A DNA stretch of 64,000 nt from Chroococcidiopsis thermalis PCC 7203. Its GTDB lineage: Bacteria > Cyanobacteriota > Cyanobacteriia > Cyanobacteriales > Chroococcidiopsidaceae. Shown piece by piece: positions 57,417-64,000 of the stretch. Each line of letters opens with the position of its first letter. The first letter of the stretch is position 1. The notes under the pieces were generated by a model. It was given only the letters and a program-made list of their open reading frames with translations, was not told where the DNA came from and ran no database searches. The stretch lies in NCBI RefSeq assembly GCF_000317125.1, contig NC_019695.1:3832336-3896335 (forward strand), given 5' to 3'. The position numbers and the translations under genes are program-made.

Positions 57417-57545
57417 GATCCCCCCAACCCCCCTTAAAAAGGGGGACTACAATGCTGAGTTTATTGCAAAGAAAAACAGAAAAAGCAAAACAGAATTGAT
57501 GTAAAAAGCTTTTTAACTTTTAACTTTTAACTTTTAACTTTTGAC
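57417..57545. repeat. GATCCCCCC element and (CTTTTAA)n tract
   Basis: A GATCCCCCCAACCCCCCTT...AAAAAGGGGG unit (57417-57446), later five copies of ACTTTTA (about 57508-57545) that reach the stop codon of the AraC-type gene. Confidence 0.85.
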
Positions 57546-58394
57546 TTATCTCTGCTTGTCTCGATAAATTTTTGGCGTAGTCTTGACGTGTTGGCGAAAT
57601 ATTCTCGTGAAGTGACTTTGATTTTGGAAACCTACTTGCTGAGAGATTTCTACGATTGTGAGTTCCTGCTTGGCGAGTAAATGCTTTGCTGTCTCAATCC
57701 GGCATTTCGTAATGTATTGATGCGGCGATTGTCCGGTAGATTGTTTGAATAAAGTCGCAAAATAATGGGGACTCATGTTAACGACATTACTGAGTTCTGT
57801 CAAAGTGATGTTGCGATCTAAATTTTCGTGAATGTAGGCGATCGCCCGGTCTTGCTTATACTTGGGTAATCCACCTCGATAATCTCTAATTGTCTGCTGG
57901 CGAGAAGTATAGCGGCGTAACAAGTGAGCCGAAAGCGCCGTCACCATCGATTCTGCATATAACCGACTCTCCGCACCTCCTACCGCTAACTCAGCTTTCA
58001 ACGCTAACCCTATCTGCTGAATCAACGGATCGCGTAATTGCAACTGGGGTATGAGTTCGATACAATTTTCCTCGATAGATTCATCAACAGCACGGTATAG
58101 AGTGGCAGGAGCGAGAAATAGATCTAAAATAGGGACTTCGCGATCCACTTGCGTTCTGGGGAACAATTGGCTGGCTGGAAAAATGCCAATATCGCCTTGA
58201 GCGTAATCTATATGTTGCCAGCTGCCATTGAAATCGAAGCTTGCCCGAAAATTGTCTAAAGCAATAATCACGAGATGCTGACTCATGTAGCTCGCAGGCA
58301 TTTCATCAGCGGGTTCTAACTCATAGATGAAATGAAAGCCATCCCATCCCGCCTCTAAAAGATGTAAATGCTCGGGATGTTCGCCATGAGACAT
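57546..58394 (-). CDS. AraC-family transcriptional regulator
   Basis: A 282-residue regulator. The C-terminal ~100 residues hold two HTH units (ITLTELSNVVNMSPHYFATL, then LTIVEISQQVGFQNQSHFTR) with the family ending RIFRQHVKTTPKIYR. The N-terminal part (~1-175) is a poorly conserved sensing/dimerisation region. The methyltransferase and ferric-reductase-like genes follow on the same strand and are likely targets. Ligand unknown. Confidence 0.92.
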   Translation of the reverse strand: MSHGEHPEHLHLLEAGWDGFHFIYELEPADEMPASYMSQHLVIIALDNFRASFDFNGSWQHIDYAQGDIGIFPASQLFPRTQVDREVPILDLFLAPATLYRAVDESIEENCIELIPQLQLRDPLIQQIGLALKAELAVGGAESRLYAESMVTALSAHLLRRYTSRQQTIRDYRGGLPKYKQDRAIAYIHENLDRNITLTELSNVVNMSPHYFATLFKQSTGQSPHQYITKCRIETAKHLLAKQELTIVEISQQVGFQNQSHFTRIFRQHVKTTPKIYRDKQR

Positions 58395-58917
58395 AGTTTA
58401 GTATTGGCTCTACTGGTGTCTGCTATTAATGTATCAGGGGATGTCGTTCTAGGTAGCGCGGCTCGTCTCATACCTACCAGGAGAGCCTAAGTTTTTCATA
58501 GAAAGAGCAAGTCAGCAATTAAAGGGAAAGGGGAAAGGAGAAACAATCGTTCCCGTTTCCCAGGCAATCCCCTAAAGTGACTATCGTTGGTATAAAGGAA
58601 CGCAACTGGACACAAGGTATCCTCTTTATTGCGATCGCTCCAAGCGCATTTTTACTGAGGAATTTATTTTATTTGTGAAGTCATGCCTAATGTCTCAGTA
58701 GTTTTACGTTAAGTTGGTCATTGGTCACTAGTCACTGGTCACTGCTCCCTGCTGCTTGATAACTGACAGCTTTGTGTCAAAAGCTACTTAATTTCTATAT
58801 AAACCCAACATAGGGAGGAGTGTGAATTCAAGCTGTTTTTTGTAGAATTTTCTACAAGTCATCAAACAGACAAATACTCGTACTTACGTTCTCAGGTTTT
58901 TGCTTTTTGGAGTTTTT
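58395..58917. other. Intergenic region
   Basis: About 520 bp with GGTCACTAGTCACTGG heptamer-type repeats (~58720-58745) and otherwise unremarkable sequence. It must contain promoters for the AraC-type gene and for the small gene downstream. No RNA gene is seen. Confidence 0.6.
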
Positions 58918-59205
58918 GTGTTGCAATTCATCTATTTTGTCATTCAGGCTATCCAACCAATTTTAGTTCCGGTTTGCTTTGTTAGTGCTTGGGCAATTGT
59001 AGCTCTCATCGTTTGGAGTCTCTATAGCGCCGTGCGAGACAGTGTAGCTACCAGTCAAAAATTGCACCAAATTCCCTGTACGAATTGTCAATTTTTTACA
59101 GGAGATTATCGACTGAAATGTACAGTACAACCTACGATTGCTAATACCGAGGCAGCAATTACTTGCATGGATTACCAAGCGAAAACCAATCCCTTGCTGT
59201 ACTAA
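58918..59205 (+). CDS. Small cyanobacterial membrane protein with a four-cysteine tail
   Basis: A 95-residue protein starting at GTG 58918 (or TTG 58921); an upstream TTG at 58900 is also possible. A hydrophobic N-terminal part (FIYFVIQAIQPILVPVCFV, then AWAIVALIVWSLY) forms one or two membrane helices. The tail IPCTNCQFFTGDYRLKCTVQ, with a last Cys in ITCMDYQ, has four cysteines that could bind a metal or form disulfides. It is convergent with the dehydrogenase gene (12-bp gap). Unknown function; conserved in cyanobacteria as I recall. Confidence 0.65.
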   Translation: MLQFIYFVIQAIQPILVPVCFVSAWAIVALIVWSLYSAVRDSVATSQKLHQIPCTNCQFFTGDYRLKCTVQPTIANTEAAITCMDYQAKTNPLLY

Positions 59206-59217
59206 ATTAGCTCAATC

Positions 59218-60171
59218 TCAATCCATTTCTAACAAGACCTTCATCACACCGCGTGTTTGAGCGCGTTCAAAGGCGGCTAGTCCTTGACTCAACGGATAAC
59301 GAGCGTGAATTAGCGGTTGAACGTCTACTTTTTGAGTGGCGAGTAAATTTAGGGCAGCGGGGAAAGGTCCGCAACGGGAACCGATGAGGGTAATTTCGTC
59401 TACAACCAAAGCGGAAGCGTCAAAACTCAAGTTACCTGCATAGGTGCTTTTGAGTACTAGCGTACCGCGAGGACGCAACGCACGACGGGCGATCGCAAAT
59501 CCTGCTGGATTGCCCGTACACTCGACGGAAAGATCGAAAGATCTGTCGGTTACGGTTTCAGCTAAGCCTGTTTTAATCCCTCTTGCTTCTAAGTTAGCCA
59601 GTTTTTCCTGATGTCTGCCTACAGCTAATAAATCGCAACCAGTTAAAGCTAAGGTTTGGGCGACTAGCTGCCCTAACTTACCATCTCCCACTACTAACAC
59701 GCGATCTGCTGCCTGAATTTGCACCTGCTGCTGAATTTCTAATGCTGCGGCGATAGGTTCGGTAAATGTAGCAGCTTCCGTAGAAACGTTGTCTGGTACG
59801 GGATGTAGGTTTGTGGTTGGTAAGGTGAGATAGTCGGCAAAGGCTCCATCACGGTTGACGATTCCCAATACGGTGCGGTTTTCGCAGTGGGTTGGCTGTC
59901 CGTTGCGACAGAACCGACATTGACCGCAGGTAGCATTGATTTCTCCTACTACCCTTTGGTTAACTAGATGAGTGGGTCCTTGTTCGACTACGCCAACAAA
60001 TTCATGACCTAGAATACCCGTGTAAGGATAGTAACCCCGGATCAGTTCTAAGTCGGTGTTACAAATACCCGCTCGTAGGACGCGCACTAAGGCTTCTCCT
60101 GGGGAAGGTTCGGGAGTGGGGATATCTGTACGCAGTTGTAATTGGTTGTTTTCGAGCCAGAGTCCTTTCAT
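59218..60171 (-). CDS. Zinc-type alcohol dehydrogenase (MDR superfamily)
   Basis: A 317-residue MDR protein. Catalytic zinc ligands are the Cys of RAGICNTDLELI, the His of GILGHEFVG and the Glu that follows. The structural-zinc loop CGQCRFCRNGQPTHC has four Cys. The cofactor fold is VLVVGDGKLGQLVAQTLALTG. Similar proteins in cyanobacteria oxidise small alcohols or polyols, or act as MDR reductases; substrate is unknown. I chose ATG 60169-60171 (MKGLWLENNQLQLR) because the family starts there; an upstream in-frame ATG would add 16 residues running into a dispersed repeat. Confidence 0.88.
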   Translation of the reverse strand: MKGLWLENNQLQLRTDIPTPEPSPGEALVRVLRAGICNTDLELIRGYYPYTGILGHEFVGVVEQGPTHLVNQRVVGEINATCGQCRFCRNGQPTHCENRTVLGIVNRDGAFADYLTLPTTNLHPVPDNVSTEAATFTEPIAAALEIQQQVQIQAADRVLVVGDGKLGQLVAQTLALTGCDLLAVGRHQEKLANLEARGIKTGLAETVTDRSFDLSVECTGNPAGFAIARRALRPRGTLVLKSTYAGNLSFDASALVVDEITLIGSRCGPFPAALNLLATQKVDVQPLIHARYPLSQGLAAFERAQTRGVMKVLLEMD

Positions 60172-60218
60172 TTTGATAGCTGGTTGATAAAAGCTGAGAT
60201 TTATTTTAATGTCACGCA

Positions 60219-60259
60219 TAGACGCGCAGCGGCTTCTCGTAGAGTAGACGCGAAGACGC
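60219..60259. repeat. Dispersed cyanobacterial repeat of AGACGCG type
   Basis: AGACGCGCAGCGGCTTCTCG and AGAGTAGACGCGAAGACGC. I recall very similar short sequences scattered in Nostocales genomes; it spans the divergent start region. Confidence 0.55.
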
Positions 60260-60314
60260 TAAGAAAGACCGCAAAAGGTTGTTTGCATGTTTTATAAATA
60301 GCTCAAAGAAGAAG

Positions 60315-61274
60315 ATGCAGCAGTTAATCAAAAAGTGGAAATGGCGAAGTTCGATTTATTTATTAATTTGCGTGTTAAGTATTTTTTTGATTTGCAATTG
60401 GTCTGTAAATGCTCAAAAAACAGTCAACAATTGTCGTCCACAAATTATTGTACCAGACTTCTCTAAGGTAAATGTCTCTATTCAGAATCAAAGTTGTAGT
60501 ATAGAGGACGTTACGATTACTCAGTCAAGGGCTTTACAAGAATTAGCAAAAGCACGTGTGCTGTATTTGGGAGAAACTCACGATCGCGACCGAGATCGCA
60601 AAATTCAGTTAAAAATAATTCAAGAGTTACAAAAAAGAAATCCTCAAGTTGCGATCGCGATGGAGATGTTTCAAATACCATATCAAGATGCGATCGATAG
60701 CTATTTAGCTGGTAAGTTGACTGAAAAAGACTTGCTAGAACAAACTGAATACGAGCAAAGATGGGGATATTCTTGGGAGTCTTATGCGCCTATACTCAGA
60801 TTTGCGAAAGAGAAACAATTGTCAGTTTTAGCTGTGAACACGCCTTCTGAAATTACTCGTCAAGTTGCAAAAGCAGGTTTAGATAGTCTCACACCTCAAC
60901 AGCGAAAAATTATTCCTCCTGCTTCAGAAATTCGGACTGATAATGCTGCTTACCGTCAGATGTTAGCTAAAACTTTTGCACAGCATCAACATTCCAATCG
61001 AGGTAATAGTAGCGGGTTCGATCGCTTTTTTTTAGCTCAGGTTTTATGGGATGAGACTATGGCAGCAGAAGTTGCTAAGTTTGTCAAAGCTAATCCTAAG
61101 CATCAAGTTGCCGTGATTGCTGGGCAAGGACATATTATTTATGGTTATGGTATTCTTAGCCGCGTAGCTAGAAGAATGCCTCCGCAATTCTCACAGGTTT
61201 CTGTGTTGTTAAGTCTTCCTCAAGATCCTGCTACTAATTCTAACCAGCCGATAGCAGATTATATTTGGCAGTAA
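60315..61274 (+). CDS. ChaN-like (haem-binding uptake, Tiki superfamily) protein
   Basis: A 319-residue protein. An N-terminal membrane/signal segment (SIYLLICVLSIFLICNW) indicates export. The ChaN domain reads VLYLGETHDRDRDRKIQLKI, VAIAMEMFQIPYQDAIDSYL, and near the C-terminus VAVIAGQGHIIYGYGILSR. The GETH and GxGH motifs hold the conserved residues. The family is linked to iron/haem handling in bacteria and is widespread in plants and cyanobacteria. I chose ATG 60315 (MQQLIKKWKWR); ATG 60279 adds 12 residues (MFACFINSSKKK). Confidence 0.85.
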   Translation: MQQLIKKWKWRSSIYLLICVLSIFLICNWSVNAQKTVNNCRPQIIVPDFSKVNVSIQNQSCSIEDVTITQSRALQELAKARVLYLGETHDRDRDRKIQLKIIQELQKRNPQVAIAMEMFQIPYQDAIDSYLAGKLTEKDLLEQTEYEQRWGYSWESYAPILRFAKEKQLSVLAVNTPSEITRQVAKAGLDSLTPQQRKIIPPASEIRTDNAAYRQMLAKTFAQHQHSNRGNSSGFDRFFLAQVLWDETMAAEVAKFVKANPKHQVAVIAGQGHIIYGYGILSRVARRMPPQFSQVSVLLSLPQDPATNSNQPIADYIWQ

Positions 61275-61299
61275 GATTAAATTGTACTATCTCGGCTAG

Positions 61300-61335
61300 C
61301 CTCCCTTTTTAAGGGGGGTTGAGGGGATCGTCTTA
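61300..61335. repeat. CCTCCCTTTTTAAGGGGGG element
   Basis: GCCTCCCTTTTTAAGGGG, then GGTTGAGGGGATCG; same family as 27104 and 48262. It sits after the ChaN-like gene and could be a terminator. Confidence 0.75.
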
Positions 61336-61366
61336 TCTGAATCAAACTGAATTATACGGTGCTAAT

Positions 61367-62905
61367 TTAGGTTTTATGATTAGCAAAATTTAAGACTTTA
61401 TTTCTCAACCAAAAAGGAATTTGCAACTTCAAAATTAAGGTTGTAGAGGCTGTCATCAGCATACCAAGTAAAATATTTGCTATTTCAAAGCTTCTACCAC
61501 TACTCATTGCTAAGATTGTTTCTACAATCAGAGTTGGCAATAAAATACCAGCATAAAACAATGTATAACGGATGAATTGTTGTTTTGCTAGTGTAATAAC
61601 AATTGCTAATAGCGCTCCTAAAGGAATGAATATCAAGCCATAGTAAAGAATTCGATCTTCTTTTGGTAATACTTCTAGAAGGTTAATATTGTATCGGTTT
61701 TGTAAGTTATCTACATAGACATGCAACCCTGAATTAGCATATGTTATAACTAGCTTGTGAAACTGTTTATCTGTAAAAAGGTTATGCACGTTTGTGTCTA
61801 AATACTGAGCATTAACACCGTTGATCGGTGTTCGCAGTCGCAGGTTTAAATTATTGCCTTGTTGTCCTAAAGTAAAATTGCGCCTACCATTACTATCTGA
61901 AATAGAAATAATTCGAGCTGGTCCTTTTTGTTGAAACTTAGCAGTTGCAATTGTTGTTATTATTGTAAACTTAGAGGTTTCTTGTAATCTTTGATTGAGT
62001 CGATTCACAGGAGTATCTGTTTGCAGCCAATGGCGATCGCTTAGAAAGACTCCTCGATCGTCTGTTATTTCTGGTAGTTGCCCTCGCCAGCTCAAATCGG
62101 GCAAGTTTCCCGCGCGATCGCTGTAATTTTGTCTGTCTAACTGATAGTTTCCTATCAAAGGTGTATCTACATTATTCCACCAGTTTTGGCTGGCAAACAC
62201 GCGCTCTATTTCTGCTGAAGAGAATGCTTTATCTGCAAAAGCGACTTCTGAAATAAATCCTTCCCAAGGACGTTCGCCTGTACGTTCGTTGCCTAATATG
62301 AGAGGATAATTTAAATCCCAAGTACTTAAGTTATTTGCGGATTGTAACGGAACTGTAAACAGGATAGATGTAGCTAAATAACCTAAAAAAGCAATTGCTA
62401 CTATAGGAAAACTAAACCGATTTTTGTTCTTTTCAATTAAAGTTAAAATATAACTAACAAATTTAAATTTCCAGATATAAAAACATAAAAACCCGATAAA
62501 TCCACCTAAGCTATTAGTGAAGAGATCGGCAGGTGAGGTTTCTCTAGAAGGCAAGAAAATTTGGAGCGTTTCTACAACGAAAGATAGAATAAAACTAAGA
62601 AATATAACTGAAACTAGTTTTAATAATAAACTGAACTTTCTTACCTGCAAAAAACAGGTTAGACTAAAGCCAAATGGAATAAATAAAAATATATTCTTAA
62701 TCTTATCGCCCAAATGACTAGAATGTTTGAAATTGCTAAAAAAATATCTCAGAGAGCCACCTTCATCCCTAGAGAAATTGAAAGGGAAAAGAGTGGCAAT
62801 AACTACAAGAAGAATGCTAGCAATAACAATGTAGGGCGCACTTTTAACTAAGAATTGGCGCAGACTACGTATAGTTGAGTTGCTGGCAGACGGATGAACG
62901 TGCAT
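61367..62905 (-). CDS. VanZ-like membrane protein with LamG/concanavalin-type domain
   Basis: A 512-residue membrane protein. Residues ~20-150 hold four helices of the VanZ family (YIVIASILLVVIATLFPFNF, FLFIPFGFSLTC, FVVETLQIFLPSRETSPADL). Residues ~205-385 form a LamG-like beta sandwich (WEGFISEVAFADKAFSSAEIE, then QFHKLVITYANSGLHVYVDN). Helices return at ~395-490. VanZ domains are of uncertain function, first seen with teicoplanin resistance; the LamG part probably binds carbohydrate or protein outside the cell. AT-rich compared with neighbours, which may hint at transfer. It lies alone, with a 103-bp gap upstream. Confidence 0.75.
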   Translation of the reverse strand: MHVHPSASNSTIRSLRQFLVKSAPYIVIASILLVVIATLFPFNFSRDEGGSLRYFFSNFKHSSHLGDKIKNIFLFIPFGFSLTCFLQVRKFSLLLKLVSVIFLSFILSFVVETLQIFLPSRETSPADLFTNSLGGFIGFLCFYIWKFKFVSYILTLIEKNKNRFSFPIVAIAFLGYLATSILFTVPLQSANNLSTWDLNYPLILGNERTGERPWEGFISEVAFADKAFSSAEIERVFASQNWWNNVDTPLIGNYQLDRQNYSDRAGNLPDLSWRGQLPEITDDRGVFLSDRHWLQTDTPVNRLNQRLQETSKFTIITTIATAKFQQKGPARIISISDSNGRRNFTLGQQGNNLNLRLRTPINGVNAQYLDTNVHNLFTDKQFHKLVITYANSGLHVYVDNLQNRYNINLLEVLPKEDRILYYGLIFIPLGALLAIVITLAKQQFIRYTLFYAGILLPTLIVETILAMSSGRSFEIANILLGMLMTASTTLILKLQIPFWLRNKVLNFANHKT

Positions 62906-63008
62906 ATGTTAAGTAATGTACGGCTTCTGGTACATCTTAGCGCTTCATCCGTAGTTTGACGGAGTGTTTTTTTAAAGATTTCAAGTTGTCTGTAGTTAAT
63001 TAGTGCTG

Positions 63009-63815
63009 CTATTTTAAAGATTCTAAGAAGGGTTGAAATACTGAAATCAGTTCGCGACGACTGACGACAAGAGAGGGGAAAGAGATATTGCTGTAATCGT
63101 TCCCAGGTAATAAAGGAAAAATAGATGGCGATCGCAGCTCTACCCAAGTTCCTCCAGCTGCATGTAAAATTACCCAAGCCCCTGCTAAATCCCAAATTTT
63201 CGGTGTCGCTTCTACCCCACCCAGTACAGCACCCGCAGCAACGGTGAGAAAGTTGTAACTGGCAACCCCCAGCATCCTAATTTTGCAGGGAAAGCCAGAT
63301 TGCATGACAGCAGTGCTGCGGGAACAGAGATTGAAAAAGTGATTTTTGCTAACCACATCGGTACTAGCATGGATCGGATGATGGTTGAGAAATGCCCCTG
63401 TAGGTGTTGCTAGCCCCGAATCTCCTGCCCAAAAGCCGTGAAAACTTTGTCCTAGCGGTGGTAAGTGGACGTAGCCAAAAACAGGCGTACCTCGGTACAG
63501 CAGTCCTAAAGAAATACCCCAGATGGGAAGTCCCCGCGTAAAGTTTGTCGTTCCGTCAAGCGGATCGATAACCCAGCACCATTCAGCATCAGGAAAAATT
63601 GTCTCTCCTTCTTCGCTCAAAATACCATAGCCGTTGAAGTTGGAGGCGATCGCATCTTGAATTTCTCGATCTGCCCATTTATCTGCTTGGGTAACGAGGC
63701 TACCATCAGCTTTCTGAGAGGCTTGTACCTGCCCGAAATCCTGCATCAGTTGCGCCCCTACCCTCTGGGAGGTGGTAGCGGCAAAATCGAGAATCGTCGT
63801 CCAGAAATCAGTCAT
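63009..63815 (-). CDS. suhB: Inositol monophosphatase family protein
   Basis: A 268-residue Mg-dependent phosphatase. Metal-binding motifs are the Glu pair in GILSEEGETIF, WVIDPLDGTTNFTRGLPIWG and, near the C-terminus, KIWDLAGAWVILHAAGG. It hydrolyses inositol-1-phosphate or related sugar phosphates; some relatives act on histidinol phosphate or fructose bisphosphates. I chose ATG 63813-63815 (MTDFWTTILDFAATTSQRVG). The longer frame upstream (LSPHPTPYTPHPTPSF) is repeat. The symbol is used in the family sense. Confidence 0.88.
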   Translation of the reverse strand: MTDFWTTILDFAATTSQRVGAQLMQDFGQVQASQKADGSLVTQADKWADREIQDAIASNFNGYGILSEEGETIFPDAEWCWVIDPLDGTTNFTRGLPIWGISLGLLYRGTPVFGYVHLPPLGQSFHGFWAGDSGLATPTGAFLNHHPIHASTDVVSKNHFFNLCSRSTAVMQSGFPCKIRMLGVASYNFLTVAAGAVLGGVEATPKIWDLAGAWVILHAAGGTWVELRSPSIFPLLPGNDYSNISFPSLVVSRRELISVFQPFLESLK

Positions 63816-63940
63816 GAATGAGGGTGTGGGGTGTGGGGTGTAGGGTGTAGGGTGTGGGGACAAGGAGGACAAGGGGGCAAAGGGGGACAAGAAAGCAACT
63901 ACCAATTACCAATTACCAATTACCCATTACCCATTAACCA
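63816..63940. repeat. Heptamer tracts upstream of suhB
   Basis: GGTGTGGG(G/T)TGTAGG repeats, GACAAGG nonamers, then (CAATTAC)n and (CCATTAC)n. Confidence 0.85.
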
Positions 63941-63944
63941 TTTA

Positions 63945-64000
63945 TCAATCCAATTCGTTTTCAAATACTGAAGCGATCGCTTTTTTGGCGTTGCTGCGAA
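63945..64000 (-). CDS. C-terminal end of an unidentified protein (cut by window)
   Basis: The minus strand is open from the window edge to TGA (63945-63947) and ends AKKAIASVFENELD. This reads like a natural protein C-terminus and has a HIP1 octamer as coding DNA, but with ~18 residues it cannot be identified. Confidence 0.35.
   Translation of the reverse strand, partial: RSNAKKAIASVFENELD

Noticed and set aside
63816-63905. N-terminal extension of the SuhB-type phosphatase
   Set aside because: Pro-rich text is translated GGTGTGGG repeat; conserved start is at 63815.

Overview
The window is a chromosomal piece of a cyanobacterium. The evidence is: many HIP1-type GCGATCGC octamers; abundant heptamer and nonamer short tandem repeats between genes; and typical cyanobacterial genes (a helical carotenoid protein with its CTDH partner, SufR, the ~400-residue cyanobacterial form of IspH, DUF2358, DUF3082 and DUF3352 proteins, ferredoxin-type glutamate synthase). 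A DevBCA-type exporter plus probable PatD and HetZ-related genes point to the heterocystous lineage or its Chroococcidiopsis-like relatives. That placement is inference. I found no tRNA, rRNA, CRISPR array or intact insertion sequence.

Layout. 1-2.3 kb: end of a DUF3352 gene, a methyltransferase remnant, Uma2, and a TAATG-coupled pair. 2.4-8.3 kb, minus strand: a HEAT-repeat membrane protein, a small ORF, a membrane GTPase-TPR protein, and a protein joining a GAP1-like cytoplasmic domain through one membrane segment to a phosphate-binding-type periplasmic domain. This is a candidate undescribed transmembrane GTPase signalling module. 8.4-13.7 kb: a twin-GAF membrane sensor, HAD phosphatase-queG, and the HCP/CTDH pair. 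13.9-27.1 kb: a signalling island with a NarL-type regulator, a PAS kinase with an Rcp1-like receiver, a 1192-residue hybrid kinase, a double CheB, a CheR-PAS protein and another PAS kinase. 27.3-38.1 kb: glsF, argH, sufR and ispH (convergent), a receiver whose phospho-acceptor Asp is Glu, and pyrB. 38.2-45.7 kb: an ArsR-type regulator fused to a ClpC-type N domain, a three-GAF MCP-like protein with DXCF bilin-type cysteines, and devBCA. 45.9-52.7 kb: rsmA, ispE, DUF3082, a HetZ-related gene, a RelA/SpoT homologue and patD. 52.8-64 kb: an LtrA remnant, an acyltransferase, a lone potC, rsmE, a methyltransferase and ferric-reductase-like pair next to an AraC regulator, a zinc-type dehydrogenase, a ChaN-like protein, a VanZ-LamG protein and a SuhB-type phosphatase.

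Two things stand out. First, small repeats invade coding sequence. glsF, pyrB, rsmE and the 1192-residue kinase each carry an in-frame insertion made of the same repeats seen between genes. The GTAG...CTAC palindromes also supply or abut the stop codons of argH, sufR, ispH and the DUF3082 gene. Second, there are unusual domain combinations: ArsR + ClpC-N, GAP1-like + membrane segment + phosphate-binding domain, CheB + CheB, and VanZ + LamG.
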